Positions 45,173-54,880 of a stretch of 64,000 bases of DNA are shown in pieces (position 1 is the first letter of the stretch; each line of letters begins with the position of its first letter). Location of the stretch: NCBI RefSeq assembly GCF_018135625.1, contig NZ_CP073078.1, positions 62,001-126,000 on the forward strand. Reading direction: 5' to 3'. The position numbers and the translations under genes are program-made. The DNA comes from Phenylobacterium montanum (GTDB lineage: Bacteria; Pseudomonadota; Alphaproteobacteria; Caulobacterales; Caulobacteraceae). The notes below the pieces were generated by a model. It was not told where the DNA came from and searched no databases. It was given only the letters and a program-made list of their open reading frames with translations.

Positions 45173-45489
45173 TGGCCGCGAAGATCAAGAAGGGCGATCG
45201 CGTCGTCGTGCTCGCCGGCAAGGACAAGGGCCGTCAGGGCGAAGTGCTGCAGGTGATGCCGAAGGAAGACCGCCTGGTCGTTCGCGGCGTCAACATGGTC
45301 AAGCGCCATACCCGCCCGAGCCAGTCCGATCCGCAAGGCGGCATCAAGCACAAGGAAGCCGCCCTCCACATTTCGAACGTCGCCTTTGTCGACCCCAAGT
45401 CCGGTGAACCGACCCGCGTCGGTTTCCGCATGGAAGGGGACAAGAAGGTCCGTTTCGCCAAGAAGTCCGGCGAGGTCATCGATGGCTGA
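45172..45489 (+). CDS. rplX: 50S ribosomal protein L24
   Basis: A 105-residue KOW-domain protein, an early assembly initiator. [20 protein letters not shown] is the KOW motif, followed by [20 protein letters not shown] and [20 protein letters not shown]. It starts on the last base of rplN, and its end overlaps the rplE start by 8 bases. Confidence 0.96.
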   Translation: MAAKIKKGDRVVVLAGKDKGRQGEVLQVMPKEDRLVVRGVNMVKRHTRPSQSDPQGGIKHKEAALHISNVAFVDPKSGEPTRVGFRMEGDKKVRFAKKSGEVIDG

Positions 45490-46042
45490 GCAAGCTTATG
45501 AGCCCCGGCTGAAGTCCGACTATCGCGCCCGCATCCGCGCCGCGATGAAGGACCAGTTCGGCTACACCAACGAGATGCAGATCCCCAAGCTCGACAAGAT
45601 CGTCGTGAACATGGGCATCGGCGAGGCCGTCGCGGACTCCAAGAAGGTCAATGCGGCGATCAAGGACCTGGCGGCGATCACCGGCCAAAAGCCGGTGCCG
45701 ACCAAGGCGCGCACCTCCATCGCCGGCTTCAAGCTGCGCGAAGGCATGGTGATCGGCGCCAAGGTGACGCTGCGCAAGGACCGGATGTACGAGTTCCTCG
45801 ACCGCCTGATCACCATCGCCCTGCCGCGGGTCAAGGACTTCCGCGGCCTGAAGCCGACCTCGTTCGACGGCCGTGGCAACTACGCCATGGGTCTGAAGGA
45901 GCACATCGTGTTCCCGGAGATCAATTACGACGAGATCGATCAGATGTGGGGGATGGATATCATCGTCTGCACCACGGCCCGCACCGACAACGAAGCGCGT
46001 GAGCTTCTGCGGGCTTTCCAATTCCCGTTCACGACGAACTGA
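45482..46042 (+). CDS. rplE: 50S ribosomal protein L5
   Basis: A 186-residue 5S-rRNA-binding protein. [40 protein letters not shown] and [20 protein letters not shown] are family signatures. I use the ATG at 45482, which overlaps rplX by 8 bases. rpsN follows 19 bases after the stop. Confidence 0.96.
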   Translation: MAEQAYEPRLKSDYRARIRAAMKDQFGYTNEMQIPKLDKIVVNMGIGEAVADSKKVNAAIKDLAAITGQKPVPTKARTSIAGFKLREGMVIGAKVTLRKDRMYEFLDRLITIALPRVKDFRGLKPTSFDGRGNYAMGLKEHIVFPEINYDEIDQMWGMDIIVCTTARTDNEARELLRAFQFPFTTN

Positions 46043-46061
46043 GCGGGGGGAAAGAACAAAG

Positions 46062-46367
46062 ATGGCCAAGAAAAGCGCGATGAACCGCAACGAGCTCGTC
46101 AAGAAGCTCGTCAAGCAATACGCCGCCAAGCGCGAAGCGCTGATGGCGGTCGCCAACGACCAGAGCCTGCCGCTCGAAGAACGCTTCGAAGCCCGGCTCA
46201 AGCTGGCGAAGCTGCCGCGTAACTCGTCGAAGACCCGCATCCGGAACCGCTGCGAAGTGACCGGCCGCCCGCGGGCCTTCTATCGTAAGCTGAAGATGTC
46301 GCGTATCGCGCTCCGCGAGCTGGGCTCGCAGGGGCAGATCCCCGGCCTCGTCAAGTCGAGCTGGTGA
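46062..46367 (+). CDS. rpsN: 30S ribosomal protein S14
   Basis: A 101-residue protein of the long, zinc-independent type: there is a single Cys in [20 protein letters not shown] instead of the CxxC pairs of the short zinc form. [20 protein letters not shown] begins it, and it ends GLVKSSW. The ATG at 46062 follows a GGGGGGAAAG region. Confidence 0.96.
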   Translation: MAKKSAMNRNELVKKLVKQYAAKREALMAVANDQSLPLEERFEARLKLAKLPRNSSKTRIRNRCEVTGRPRAFYRKLKMSRIALRELGSQGQIPGLVKSSW

Positions 46368-46377
46368 GGAGGGTTCG

Positions 46378-46776
46378 ATGGCTGTGAACGATCCCATCGG
46401 CGACATGATCGCCCGTATCAAGAACGCTGCGATGCGCAAGCGCTCCAAGGTTTCGACGCCTGCGTCGAAGCTGCGCCAGCGCGTTTTGGACGTGCTGCAG
46501 GACGAAGGCTACATCCGTGGCTATTCGATCGTGCAGAAGCCCGGCGAATTCCCAGAGTTCGAAATCGAGCTCAAGTATTTCGACGGCGAGCCGGTGATCG
46601 CCGAGATCTCCCGCGTGTCCAAGCCGGGGCGCCGCGTCTATTCGTCGATCAAGGACCTGAAGCCGATCAAGAACGGCCTCGGGATCTCGATCCTGTCGAC
46701 GCCCAAGGGCGTCATGTCCGACACTGCCGCCCGCGACGCCAACGTCGGCGGCGAAGTGCTCTGCCGCGTCTACTAA
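46378..46776 (+). CDS. rpsH: 30S ribosomal protein S8
   Basis: A 132-residue 16S-rRNA-binding protein; in E. coli it represses the spc operon. [40 protein letters not shown] and [20 protein letters not shown] are diagnostic. GAGGAGGG precedes the ATG. Confidence 0.96.
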   Translation: MAVNDPIGDMIARIKNAAMRKRSKVSTPASKLRQRVLDVLQDEGYIRGYSIVQKPGEFPEFEIELKYFDGEPVIAEISRVSKPGRRVYSSIKDLKPIKNGLGISILSTPKGVMSDTAARDANVGGEVLCRVY

Positions 46777-46794
46777 GGCGGAGAAAGGAACATC

Positions 46795-47328
46795 ATGTCC
46801 CGGATCGGAAAGAAAGCGGTCGCGATCCCCGCCGGCGTCACGCTGACGCTGGACGGCCAGACCGTCACGGTGAAGGGCCCCAAGGGCCAGCTGTCGTGGA
46901 CCATCGTCGACGAGATCGAGCTCGAGCAATCGGGCGCTGAACTGTCGCTGAAGCCGCGCGCCGACACGACGCGGGCCAAGGCCATGTGGGGCCTGTCGCG
47001 CACCCTGGTCGCCAACATGGTCCATGGGGTCACCCAAGGCTATGAAGAGACCCTGGAGCTGGTCGGCGTCGGCTACCGCGCCGCCATGAAGGGCCAGGCC
47101 CTGTCGATGCAGCTGGGCTTTAGCCACGAAGTCGACGTGCCGCCTCCGGCCGGCATCACCTTCGCCGTGCCCAAGCAGACCGAGATCAGGGTCGCCGGCA
47201 TCGACAAGCAGCTGGTGGGCGAAGTCGCCGCCCGCATCCGTCGCATCCGTCCGCCGGAGCCCTACAAGGGCAAGGGCGTACGCTACGCTGGCGAAAACGT
47301 CCGCCGCAAAGAAGGCAAGAAGAAGTAA
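46795..47328 (+). CDS. rplF: 50S ribosomal protein L6
   Basis: A 177-residue protein near the factor-binding site. [52 protein letters not shown] and [20 protein letters not shown] match the family at standard length. AAAGGAAC is upstream of the start. Confidence 0.97.
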   Translation: MSRIGKKAVAIPAGVTLTLDGQTVTVKGPKGQLSWTIVDEIELEQSGAELSLKPRADTTRAKAMWGLSRTLVANMVHGVTQGYEETLELVGVGYRAAMKGQALSMQLGFSHEVDVPPPAGITFAVPKQTEIRVAGIDKQLVGEVAARIRRIRPPEPYKGKGVRYAGENVRRKEGKKK

Positions 47329-47331
47329 GCC

Positions 47332-47688
47332 ATGGCGCTGTCACCTCGAGAATCCGCCAAGCGCAGAGCCGAACGCAACCGTCGCCGGCTCAAGTCCCTG
47401 GCCAATGGCCGCCTGCGGCTGTCGATCTTCCGCTCGGCCAAGAACATCTACGCCCAGGTCATCGACGACACCGCCGGTGTCACCGTGGCCCATGCTTCGT
47501 CGCTGGAAGGCGGCCGGGGCGCCAAGGGCTCGGACAAGGACGCCGCAGCCCGCGTGGGCAAGCTGGTGGCCGAACGAGCCATTGAAAAGGGCGTCAAGGA
47601 CGTCGTGTTCGATCGCGGCGGCTTCATCTATCACGGCCGTGTAAAGGCCCTGGCCGACGCCGCGCGCGAAGCCGGCCTGAATTTCTGA
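47332..47688 (+). CDS. rplR: 50S ribosomal protein L18
   Basis: A 118-residue 5S-rRNA-binding protein. [20 protein letters not shown], the middle [20 protein letters not shown] and the C-terminal [19 protein letters not shown] are typical. It lies 3 bases after rplF. Confidence 0.96.
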   Translation: MALSPRESAKRRAERNRRRLKSLANGRLRLSIFRSAKNIYAQVIDDTAGVTVAHASSLEGGRGAKGSDKDAAARVGKLVAERAIEKGVKDVVFDRGGFIYHGRVKALADAAREAGLNF

Positions 47689-47698
47689 GGAACCCAAG

Positions 47699-48298
47699 AT
47701 GGCCCGAGGCGAACAACAACGCGGCGGCGAACGGCGGGACCGGCGCGATCGTCCGCAAGAAGAGCGTGCGGACAGCGACATCGTCGAGAAGCTGGTGCAC
47801 ATCAACCGCGTCGCCGCCACCGTGAAGGGCGGCCGCCGGTTCTCCTTCGCCGCCCTGATGGTCGTCGGTGACCAGAAGGGCCGCGTGGGCTTCGGTCACG
47901 GCAAGGCGCGCGAAGTGCCGGAAGCCATCCGCAAGGCGACCGAAGAAGCCAAGAAGACCATGGTCCGCGTGCCTCTGCGCGAATCCCGCACCCTGCATCA
48001 CGACGGCCACGGCCGTCACGGCGCGGGCAAGGTGATGCTCCGCGCGGCGCCTCCCGGCACCGGCGTCATCGCCGGCGGCCCGATGCGTGCGGTCCTGGAA
48101 ACCCTGGGCGTGCAGGATGTGGTCGGCAAGTCGGTCGGCTCGTCCAACCCCTACAACATGGTGCGCGCGACGTTCGAAGCCCTAAAGGCCCAGTCGTCTC
48201 CGCGCCAGATCGCCAACAAGCGCGGCAAGAAGGTCGGCGACATCCTGGGCCGTCGTCACGACGGCGCCTCGACCGCCGACGCCGCCTCGGAAGGCTGA
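47699..48298 (+). CDS. rpsE: 30S ribosomal protein S5
   Basis: A 199-residue protein important for decoding accuracy. [40 protein letters not shown] and [20 protein letters not shown] are family hallmarks. Both ends are longer than in E. coli: the N-terminal 30 residues are Arg/Glu-rich ([15 protein letters not shown]) and the C-terminus ends in [12 protein letters not shown]. Confidence 0.96.
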   Translation: MARGEQQRGGERRDRRDRPQEERADSDIVEKLVHINRVAATVKGGRRFSFAALMVVGDQKGRVGFGHGKAREVPEAIRKATEEAKKTMVRVPLRESRTLHHDGHGRHGAGKVMLRAAPPGTGVIAGGPMRAVLETLGVQDVVGKSVGSSNPYNMVRATFEALKAQSSPRQIANKRGKKVGDILGRRHDGASTADAASEG

Positions 48299-48310
48299 GG
48301 AGCTTAAGCG

Positions 48311-48505
48311 ATGTCCGACACCGCAAAGACTGTGACCGTCCGCCAGGTCGCCAGCCCGCTGCGCCGCAAGAGCGACCAGCGCGCGACCCTGGTTGGCCTG
48401 GGCCTGAACCGCATCGGCCGCACCAAGGTGCTGCCTGACAACGGCTCGACCCGCGGCATGATCAAGAAGGTCGCCCACTTGGTGACCGTAGTCGAAGAGG
48501 CCTAA
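48311..48505 (+). CDS. rpmD: 50S ribosomal protein L30
   Basis: A 64-residue protein. TVTVRQVASPLRRKSDQRAT and LVGLGLNRIGRTKVLPDNGS, then RGMIKKVAHLVTVVEE, match bacterial L30. GAGGAGC precedes the ATG. A hairpin follows in the gap before rplO. Confidence 0.95.
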   Translation: MSDTAKTVTVRQVASPLRRKSDQRATLVGLGLNRIGRTKVLPDNGSTRGMIKKVAHLVTVVEEA

Positions 48506-48527
48506 AGAGGCTTCGCCAATCTATCCC

Positions 48528-48567
48528 GCGCCCATCTCCGAAACCTCGGGGGTGGGCGCAGTCTTTT
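48528..48567 (+). terminator. Hairpin with short T-run between rpmD and rplO
   Basis: GCGCCCATCTCCGA (48528-48541) pairs with TCGGGGGTGGGCGC (48546-48559) over 14 bases, with two G-T wobbles, around an AACC loop, followed by AGTCTTTTG. It has intrinsic-terminator form in the middle of the spc operon, so partial termination or processing is possible. Confidence 0.55.
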
Positions 48568-48622
48568 GAAACCTGCCGAGTCGGGCCCAGCCCGGCGATG
48601 ATCTCCAAGGAGAGGCTGCAAG

Positions 48623-49114
48623 ATGACCAAGCTCAACGAAATCCGCGACAACGAAGGCGCTCACAAGGGCCGTCTGCGCGTCGGCCGTGGCCCGGGCTCG
48701 GGCAAGGGCAAGACCGCCGGCCGGGGCGTCAAGGGCCAGAAGTCCCGCTCGGGCGTGGCCATCGCCGGCTTCGAAGGCGGCCAGATGCCGCTGCACATGC
48801 GCATGCCCAAGCGCGGCTTCAACAACCCCTTCGCCAAGAAGCTGGTGGAAGTGAACCTGTGGCGCATCGAGCAGGCCATCGAGGCCGGCAAGCTGGACGC
48901 CAAGAAGCCGATCGACACCGCCGCGCTCCTGGCCGCCGGCGTGATTCGCCGCGAAAGGGACGGCGTGCGCCTCCTGGGCGAGGGCGAGCTGAAGTCCAAG
49001 CTGGACATCACCGTCTACTCCGCCTCGACCGGCGCGGCCAAGGCCGTGGAAGCCGCCGGCGGCAAGCTGACCACCACCGCCAAGGTGAAGGCCAAGGCCG
49101 AAGCGGAAGCTTGA
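48623..49114 (+). CDS. rplO: 50S ribosomal protein L15
   Basis: A 163-residue late-assembly protein. The N-terminal basic half has [40 protein letters not shown] and [20 protein letters not shown]. The C-terminus is Ala/Lys-rich. A strong AAGGAGAGG lies upstream. A GC-rich palindrome follows the stop. Confidence 0.96.
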   Translation: MTKLNEIRDNEGAHKGRLRVGRGPGSGKGKTAGRGVKGQKSRSGVAIAGFEGGQMPLHMRMPKRGFNNPFAKKLVEVNLWRIEQAIEAGKLDAKKPIDTAALLAAGVIRRERDGVRLLGEGELKSKLDITVYSASTGAAKAVEAAGGKLTTTAKVKAKAEAEA

Positions 49115-49121
49115 GATCGGG

Positions 49122-49151
49122 ATGGGCGGGCCTGATGGGCCCGCCGCCCAT
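49122..49151 (+). terminator. GC-rich hairpin after rplO (weak terminator or processing site)
   Basis: ATGGGCGGGCC and GGCCCGCCGCCCAT (49122-49151) form a stable stem with a small bulge around a TGAT loop. No T-run follows, so it is not a standard intrinsic terminator. It separates rplO from the secY-adk pair. Confidence 0.4.
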
Positions 49152-49272
49152 GACGCGACAATCGACATATTCAGGGCGACTTCGCGCTGCAAAAGCGCGG
49201 ATGTTGCAATCAAGTCCTCGCCAGATGGGCCGCGAGGCCCTATCTGACGCCCGTCAGTAAAGGGGAGGGGCC

Positions 49273-50625
49273 ATGGCCTCGGCCGCGGAACAGCTAGCCG
49301 CCAACATGAACTTCGGCGCCTTCCAGAAGGCGACGGAGCTGCACAAGCGCCTGTGGTTCACACTGGGCGCGCTGATCGTCTATCGGCTCGGCACCTACAT
49401 CCCGATCCCCGGCATCGACCCTGCGGCCTTCGCCCAGGCCTTCCAGGGCCAGTCCAAGGGCATCCTGGGCATGTTCGACATGTTCTCGGGTGGCGCCGTG
49501 CAGCGCATGGCGGTGTTTTCGCTGAACGTGATGCCCTACATCTCGGCCTCGATCATCGTGCAGCTGATGGGCACGGTCTATCCGCCGTGGGAGAAGCTGC
49601 GCAAGGAAGGCGGCGAAGCCGGCCGCAAGCAGTTGAACCAGTACACCCGCTATCTGACGGTGTTTCTGGCCATCGCCCAGTCCAGCGGCATCGCCATCGG
49701 CCTGTCCAACAGCCAGGGCCTGGTGGACCAGCCCGGCCTGTTCTTCATCCTCTCGACGGTCGCGACCCTGACCGGCGGCACGTTGTTCTTGATGTGGCTG
49801 GGCGAGCAGATCACCGCCCGCGGCGTCGGCAACGGCGTTTCGCTGATCATCTTCGCCGGCATCGTCGCCCGCCTGCCGACCGGGGTCATGACCCTTCTGA
49901 CCCAGGCGCGTACCGGCGCGATCCAGAGCTATATCCTGCCGCTGATCCTGGTGATGTCGGTGGTGGTGATCGCCTTCATCGTCTTCATCGAACGCTCGCA
50001 GCGCCGGCTTCTGATCCAGTATCCCAAGCGCCAGATGGGCAACCGCATGTTCGGCGGCGAGACCTCGTTCCTGCCGCTGAAGCTGAACACCGCCGGGGTG
50101 ATCCCGCCGATTTTCGCCTCCAGCCTGCTGTTGCTGCCGGCGACCGCCATGGGGTTCCTGGTCAAGACCACCCTGCCGCCCTGGGCCCAGTGGGTGCCGA
50201 CCGTGGTCGGCCAACTGCAGCACGGCCAGCCGACCTTCATGCTGCTCTATGCGGCGATGATCGTGTTCTTCTCGTTCTTCTACACCTCGATCGTGTTCAA
50301 TCCCGACGAGACGGCGGAGAACCTGCGCAAGTACGGCGGCTTCCTTCCGGGCATCCGCCCCGGCAAGCGCACGGCCGAGTACTTGGACTATGTGCTGACC
50401 AGGCTGACCGTGCTCGGCGCGGCATACATCACCGCTGTGTGCCTCCTGCCCGAGATCATGATGTCGGCGATGCAGTCCAACCAGTTCGCCTTCGGCGGCA
50501 CCTCGATCCTCATTGTGGTGACCGTGACCATGGACACGGTGGCGCAGATTCAGTCACACTTGCTCGCCCACCAGTACGAGGGGCTGATCAAGAAGTCTAA
50601 ATTGCGCGGGGGACGCGGGCGTTGA
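49273..50625 (+). CDS. secY: Protein translocase subunit SecY
   Basis: A 450-residue channel subunit of the SecYEG translocon with ten membrane helices. [36 protein letters not shown]-like segment [33 protein letters not shown] (ribosome-contacting loop) and [20 protein letters not shown] are diagnostic. GGGGAGGGGCC precedes the ATG. Its stop overlaps the TTG start of adk, so secretion-channel and kinase translation are coupled. Confidence 0.96.
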   Translation: MASAAEQLAANMNFGAFQKATELHKRLWFTLGALIVYRLGTYIPIPGIDPAAFAQAFQGQSKGILGMFDMFSGGAVQRMAVFSLNVMPYISASIIVQLMGTVYPPWEKLRKEGGEAGRKQLNQYTRYLTVFLAIAQSSGIAIGLSNSQGLVDQPGLFFILSTVATLTGGTLFLMWLGEQITARGVGNGVSLIIFAGIVARLPTGVMTLLTQARTGAIQSYILPLILVMSVVVIAFIVFIERSQRRLLIQYPKRQMGNRMFGGETSFLPLKLNTAGVIPPIFASSLLLLPATAMGFLVKTTLPPWAQWVPTVVGQLQHGQPTFMLLYAAMIVFFSFFYTSIVFNPDETAENLRKYGGFLPGIRPGKRTAEYLDYVLTRLTVLGAAYITAVCLLPEIMMSAMQSNQFAFGGTSILIVVTVTMDTVAQIQSHLLAHQYEGLIKKSKLRGGRGR

Positions 50626-51188
50626 ACATCATACTTTTCGGCCCGCCGGCGGCGGGGAAGGGAACCCAGGCCAAACGCCTGGTCAGCCGGCGCGGCATGG
50701 TCCAGCTCTCGACCGGCGACATGCTGCGCGCCGCGCGCAGCTCGGGTTCCGAGCTGGGCAAGAAGGTCGCCGCGATCATGGACGCCGGCAGCCTGGTCTC
50801 GGACGAAATCGTCATCGCCCTGATCGAAGAGGCGCTGCCGGCGGCCGAGGCCGCGGGCGGGGCGATCTTCGACGGCTTCCCGCGCACCATCGCCCAGGCC
50901 GAGGCCTTGGACGACATGCTGGCCCGCCGCGGCTCGCGAATCGACCTGGTGCTGCGCCTGCGGGTCGACGACGCCAAGCTGCTCGACCGCGTGGCCAAGC
51001 GCTTCGCTGAAGAGGGCCGGGCGGACGACAATCCCGAATCGTTCAAGGTGCGCCTGTCGGCCTACAACGCCCAGACCGCGCCGCTGCTGCCGCACTACCT
51101 GGCCCAGGGCAAGCTGGTCGAGGTCGACGGCATGGCCACGATCGACGAGGTCGCGGCCGGCATCGACGCGGCCCTGGCTGCAGCCTGA
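50622..51188 (+). CDS. adk: Adenylate kinase
   Basis: A 188-residue enzyme that interconverts ATP, AMP and ADP. The P-loop [10 protein letters not shown] (7-16), [12 protein letters not shown]-binding region, [13 protein letters not shown] and the short LID segment [20 protein letters not shown] show the short-LID bacterial type without zinc cysteines. The start is TTG at 50622, overlapping the secY stop. A hairpin without a clear T-run follows at 51213-51235. Confidence 0.95.
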   Translation: MNIILFGPPAAGKGTQAKRLVSRRGMVQLSTGDMLRAARSSGSELGKKVAAIMDAGSLVSDEIVIALIEEALPAAEAAGGAIFDGFPRTIAQAEALDDMLARRGSRIDLVLRLRVDDAKLLDRVAKRFAEEGRADDNPESFKVRLSAYNAQTAPLLPHYLAQGKLVEVDGMATIDEVAAGIDAALAAA

Positions 51189-51212
51189 ACAGATACCGAT
51201 TTCACCCGCATT

Positions 51213-51235
51213 CGCGCCCGCACAATTTGGGCGCG
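51213..51235 (+). terminator. Hairpin after adk (weak terminator candidate)
   Basis: CGCGCCC (51213-51219) pairs with GGGCGCG (51229-51235) around a 9-base loop GCACAATTT, followed by TATGTCCCTT. The T-tract is poor, so confidence is limited. It lies before the rpsM promoter. Confidence 0.4.
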
Positions 51236-51300
51236 TATGTCCCTTCAACCACCCGCGATCTGAATGCGACAATTTTACGCGGCTTTCAGCATCGCAAGCA

Positions 51301-51328
51301 TTGACGCGGGCGCAACCATCCCTATAAC
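51301..51328 (+). promoter_or_regulatory. Sigma-70-type promoter of the alpha (rpsM) operon
   Basis: TTGACG (51301-51306) and TATAAC (51323-51328) with a 16-base spacer form a near-consensus housekeeping promoter. It faces rpsM and would give a leader of about 100 bases. Confidence 0.75.
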
Positions 51329-51339
51329 GGGGCGCTTCC

Positions 51340-51404
51340 GCGAAAGGGCGCGAAGGATGCGACGGCTAAATCCGCTGAGGCGGCAGGCCGGGCGCGCCTT
51401 TCGC
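51340..51404 (+). promoter_or_regulatory. Folded leader of the alpha operon
   Basis: GCGAAAGGGCGCG (51340-51352) pairs with CGCGCCTTTCGC (51393-51404) with one bulged G, closing an inner CCGC-TGAG-GCGG hairpin (51372-51383). The closing stem ends about 16 bases before the AGGAG ribosome binding site of rpsM, a place where a repressor such as S4 could act. Confidence 0.5.
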
Positions 51405-51434
51405 GCTTAAGTGCGTGATCAGGAGATCTCGAGC

Positions 51435-51803
51435 GTGGCCCGCATAGCTGGCGTCAATATTCCGACCAACAAGCGCGTGATCATCGCGCTGCAGTACATT
51501 CATGGCATCGGCCAGGCCAAGGCGCGTGAAATCGTGTCCAAGGTCGGCATCGAAGATGCGCGCCGGGTCAACCAGCTGACGGACGCCGAAGTCCTTCAGA
51601 TCCGCGAGACCATCGACCGCGACTACACCGTCGAGGGCGACCTGCGTCGCGAGACCGCCGTCAACATCAAGCGCCTGATGGACCTGGCCTGCTATCGTGG
51701 CCTCCGTCACCGCAAGGGCCTTCCGGTCCGCGGGCAGCGCACCCACACCAACGCCCGCACCCGCAAGGGCCCGGCCAAGCCGATCGCCGGCAAGAAGAAG
51801 TAA
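51435..51803 (+). CDS. rpsM: 30S ribosomal protein S13
   Basis: A 122-residue head protein that contacts P-site t[41 protein letters not shown] and [20 protein letters not shown] are diagnostic. The GTG at 51435 follows AGGAG at 9 bases; the longer frame from 51411 runs into the leader. First gene of the alpha operon. Confidence 0.96.
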   Translation: MARIAGVNIPTNKRVIIALQYIHGIGQAKAREIVSKVGIEDARRVNQLTDAEVLQIRETIDRDYTVEGDLRRETAVNIKRLMDLACYRGLRHRKGLPVRGQRTHTNARTRKGPAKPIAGKKK

Positions 51804-51815
51804 GGCGCACAGACC

Positions 51816-52205
51816 ATGGCCAAGGAACCGGCTCGCGTCAAAAAGCGCGAGCGCAAGAACATCACTTCGGGCGTGGCGCACGTGAACGCCTCGTTCAACA
51901 ACACCATGATCACCATCACCGACGCGCAAGGGAACACCATTTCCTGGTCGTCGGCTGGCATGATGGGCTTCAAGGGCTCGCGCAAGTCGACCCCGTACGC
52001 GGCGCAGATGGCCGCTGAGGACGCCGGCAAGAAGGCGGCCGAGCATGGCGTGAAGACCCTCGAGGTCAACGTCTCCGGTCCGGGTTCGGGCCGTGAATCG
52101 GCTCTCCGCGCGCTGCAGGCCGTGGGCATGACCATCACCACCATTCGTGACGTGACCCCGATCCCGCACAATGGCTGCCGGCCGCCCAAGCGTCGCCGCG
52201 TCTAG
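51816..52205 (+). CDS. rpsK: 30S ribosomal protein S11
   Basis: A 129-residue platform protein. [40 protein letters not shown] and [15 protein letters not shown] at the C-terminus are family signatures. It lies 12 bases after rpsM and 72 bases before rpoA. Confidence 0.97.
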   Translation: MAKEPARVKKRERKNITSGVAHVNASFNNTMITITDAQGNTISWSSAGMMGFKGSRKSTPYAAQMAAEDAGKKAAEHGVKTLEVNVSGPGSGRESALRALQAVGMTITTIRDVTPIPHNGCRPPKRRRV

Positions 52206-52277
52206 GTCGATCTATTCTATTTCGCCCGCCGGCCGCTCTGCGGCTGGCGGTCAAGCCGCGTTCGAGGGACTTCATCC

Positions 52278-53294
52278 GTGATTGAAAGAAACTGGAACGA
52301 GCTAATTCGCCCCGAGAAGCCGCAGATCGAGACGGGCGCCGACGCCAGCCGCAAGGCTCGCATCGTCGCTGAACCGCTCGAACGCGGCTTCGGCGTCACG
52401 CTCGGAAATTCCCTGCGTCGGGTGCTGCTGTCGTCGCTGCAAGGCGCGGCGGTCACCTCGGTGCAGATCGACGGCGTCGTGCACGAATTCTCGTCCATGC
52501 AGGGCGTTCGCGAGGACGTGGTCGACATCGTCCTCAACATCAAGCAGCTGGCGCTGCGCATGCACTCGGAAGGCCCCAAGCGGATGACGCTGCGGGCCAC
52601 TGGCCCGGGCGCGGTCACCGCCGGCCAGATCGACACCTCGTCGGACATCGAGATCCTGAACCCCGACCACGTGCTCTGCACCCTGGACGACGGCGCCACC
52701 GTGCGCATGGAGTTCACCGTGCAGAACGGCAAGGGCTATGTCCCGGCCGAGATGAACCGTCCGGAAGACGCCCCGATCGGGCTGATCGCGGTCGATTCGC
52801 TCTACAGCCCGGTCAAGCGCGTCGCCTATCGCGTCGAGCCCACCCGCCAGGGCCAGAGCCTCGACTATGACAAGCTGATCATGGAAGTCGAAACCAACGG
52901 CGCGGTGTCGCCGGTGGATGCGGTGGCCTACGCCGCCCGCATCCTGCAGGACCAGCTGCAGATCTTCATCACCTTCGACGAGCCGAAGAAGAAGGCCGAC
53001 GGCGAAGCCAAGCCGGAACTGCCGTTCAACCCGGCCCTCCTGAAAAAGGTCGACGAGCTGGAACTGTCGGTCCGTTCGGCCAACTGCCTGAAGAACGACA
53101 ACATCGTCTACATCGGCGACCTGATCCAGAAGACCGAAGCGGAGATGCTGCGCACCCCCAACTTCGGCCGCAAGTCCTTGAACGAGATCAAGGAAGTTCT
53201 GGCGGGCATGAACCTGCACCTCGGCATGGACGTGCCCAACTGGCCGCCGGAAAACATCGAAGACCTGGCCAAGAAGTTCGAAGACCAGATCTGA
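52278..53294 (+). CDS. rpoA: DNA-directed RNA polymerase subunit alpha
   Basis: A 338-residue subunit that starts polymerase assembly and contacts activators and UP elements. The N-terminal domain shows [25 protein letters not shown] and the dimer interface. The C-terminal domain (about 250-338) has [20 protein letters not shown], the DNA- and activator-contacting determinant, and [14 protein letters not shown] strong intrinsic terminator follows, before rplQ. Confidence 0.97.
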   Translation: MIERNWNELIRPEKPQIETGADASRKARIVAEPLERGFGVTLGNSLRRVLLSSLQGAAVTSVQIDGVVHEFSSMQGVREDVVDIVLNIKQLALRMHSEGPKRMTLRATGPGAVTAGQIDTSSDIEILNPDHVLCTLDDGATVRMEFTVQNGKGYVPAEMNRPEDAPIGLIAVDSLYSPVKRVAYRVEPTRQGQSLDYDKLIMEVETNGAVSPVDAVAYAARILQDQLQIFITFDEPKKKADGEAKPELPFNPALLKKVDELELSVRSANCLKNDNIVYIGDLIQKTEAEMLRTPNFGRKSLNEIKEVLAGMNLHLGMDVPNWPPENIEDLAKKFEDQI

Positions 53295-53324
53295 TCGAGC
53301 GTTCCGATCGAGACGACGAGGAGC

Positions 53325-53359
53325 CGGCCCGGGGTGACCCGAGGCCGGTTTCCTTTTTG
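53325..53359 (+). terminator. Intrinsic terminator-like hairpin between rpoA and rplQ
   Basis: CCGGCCCGGG (53325-53334) pairs with CCCGAGGCCGG (53339-53349) with one bulge around a GTGA loop, followed by TTTCCTTTTT. This is a full rho-independent terminator form, 31 bases after the rpoA stop. Confidence 0.8.
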
Positions 53360-53551
53360 TAGGAGCGCGAATTTTCGCCTTCGCTCGCCGGGAAAGAACC
53401 CAAGCCTTGTCCCGGCGATCTCGACAGACCCGACCGCGGGTCGTCGACATCCGGAACGGGCAGGGCCATGAGGCCTTTCGCCTTCGCGTCCGGATCAGCC
53501 TTTGGGGGATCGGCCGCCGCGTTGCTGCCGCCGGTCTCATGGAGAACGACC

Positions 53552-53962
53552 ATGCGCCACGGCGCCGCCCATCGTAAGCTCGGTCGCACGACCAGCCACC
53601 GCACCGCCATGTTCGCCAACATGGCCGCGAGCCTGATCAAGCACGAGCAGATCGTCACCACCCTGCCCAAGGCCAAGGAGCTTCGCCCCTTCGTCGAGAA
53701 GCTGGTGACCCTGGCCAAGCGCGGCGATCTGCACGCCCGCCGCATCGCCATCAGCCGCGTCCGCGACGTCGAGCAGGTCGGCAAGCTGTTCGGCGTGGTC
53801 GGCCCCCGCTACAAGGACCGCAACGGCGGCTATATTCGCGTGCTGAAGGCCGGCTACCGCTATGGCGACAACGCCCCGCTGGCGGTGATCGAGTTCGTCG
53901 ACCGCGACGTGGCCGAAAAGGGCAAAGACTCCGGTCCGGTGCAGGTGTTCGGCGAGGAATAA
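53552..53962 (+). CDS. rplQ: 50S ribosomal protein L17
   Basis: A 136-residue protein. [20 protein letters not shown] and [20 protein letters not shown] with [20 protein letters not shown] are diagnostic. I use the ATG at 53552 with GGAGAACG upstream; the frame reaches back to 53468, but that part is unlike L17. It is separated from rpoA by 257 bases containing a terminator, so it may need its own promoter. Confidence 0.96.
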   Translation: MRHGAAHRKLGRTTSHRTAMFANMAASLIKHEQIVTTLPKAKELRPFVEKLVTLAKRGDLHARRIAISRVRDVEQVGKLFGVVGPRYKDRNGGYIRVLKAGYRYGDNAPLAVIEFVDRDVAEKGKDSGPVQVFGEE

Positions 53963-53991
53963 GCCTCACCGCCTGATTCAAGGCATTGCAG

Positions 53992-54022
53992 AACCCCCGG
54001 AGAGATCCGGGGGTTTTCGTTT
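53992..54022 (+). terminator. Intrinsic terminator of rplQ
   Basis: AACCCCCGGA (53992-54001) and TCCGGGGGTT (54006-54015) are perfect arms around GAGA, followed by TTCGTTTG. It ends the ribosomal cluster. Confidence 0.88.
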
Positions 54023-54083
54023 GACCAAATGATTTCGATATGCGTTAAATATTTCATCTTGAGGCAATCAAATGGAGGCCCTC

Positions 54084-54542
54084 ATGAGCGACATCGCCCG
54101 TCCCACCCTGTCCTCTGCGCTGAGCTACCAGAACCCCAAGGCCGCGCTGGAATGGCTGGAGGCCGCGTTCGGCTTCGAGCCCGAGCTGGTGATCCTGGCC
54201 CCTGACGGGTCCCTGGCCCATTCGGAGATGCGTTTCGGCGACGGCCTGATCATGGTCGGCTCGGAATGGAACCCGCGCGTCAAGAGCCCGCGGTCCGTCG
54301 GCGGCATGAACACCCAGTCCGTCCATGTGCAGCTGACCAGCGATATCGACGGCCACTGCGAGCGGGCCCGCAAAGCCGGCGCAACCATCGCCCAGGAGCC
54401 GGAGGACCAGTTCTATGGCGACCGCACCTATCGCTGTTTCGATCCGGAAGGACACCTTTGGACCTTCGGCCAGACGGTGAAGGCGATGACCGAGGAAGAA
54501 TGGACCAAGGCCAGCGGCCTGACGGTGCAGCACAAGCTTTGA
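54084..54542 (+). CDS. VOC family (glyoxalase/bleomycin-resistance-like) protein
   Basis: A 152-residue vicinal-oxygen-chelate fold protein resembling PhnB/YdeD-like types. SYQNPKAALEWLEAAFGFEP, SLAHSEMRFGDGLIMVGS and RTYRCFDPEGHLWTFGQ show the paired beta-alpha-beta-beta-beta units with the terminal metal-ligand Glu/His region. The ATG at 54084 has GGAGG 5 bases upstream and is preferred over the Met at 54072. It opens a three-gene operon in which the next two genes overlap by 4 bases each. Confidence 0.85.
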   Translation: MSDIARPTLSSALSYQNPKAALEWLEAAFGFEPELVILAPDGSLAHSEMRFGDGLIMVGSEWNPRVKSPRSVGGMNTQSVHVQLTSDIDGHCERARKAGATIAQEPEDQFYGDRTYRCFDPEGHLWTFGQTVKAMTEEEWTKASGLTVQHKL

Positions 54543-54880
54543 GCGTCGCGCGGCCCGATCTGGACCTGATCCTGGCGGCCCTGGCCGATCCCCATCGCCG
54601 CCAGGCGGTCGAGGTTTTGCGGCGCGGGCCCAGGCGCGCCGGCGACCTCGCCGAAGCCCTGGACCTGACCCCGCCGGCCATGAGCCGCCATCTGCGCACC
54701 CTGCGCCGCAGCGGGATCGTCGAGGAGGCGGGCGATCCGTTCGACGCTCGGGTGCGCATCTATCGTTTGAGGCCCGAACCCATGGCCGACCTGAAAGCCT
54801 GGCTGGAAGAGACCGAGCGGATGTGGGCCGATCAGCTGTTGGCCTTCCGCCAACATCTCGAGCGGAGCGCCAAGGGGTGA
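54539..54880 (+). CDS. ArsR/SmtB-type winged-helix regulator
   Basis: A 113-residue helix-turn-helix protein: LDLILAALADPHRRQAVEVL, RAGDLAEALDLTPPAMSRHL and RTLRRSGIVEEAGDPFDARV with the wing RIYRLRPEPM. Metal-binding cysteine motifs are absent, as in the ArsR proteins usually paired with AHSA1/SRPBCC genes. The TTG start overlaps the VOC stop (TTGA) and the stop overlaps the next GTG (GTGA). Longer upstream readings of the same frame run through the VOC gene. Confidence 0.86.
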   Translation: MSVARPDLDLILAALADPHRRQAVEVLRRGPRRAGDLAEALDLTPPAMSRHLRTLRRSGIVEEAGDPFDARVRIYRLRPEPMADLKAWLEETERMWADQLLAFRQHLERSAKG

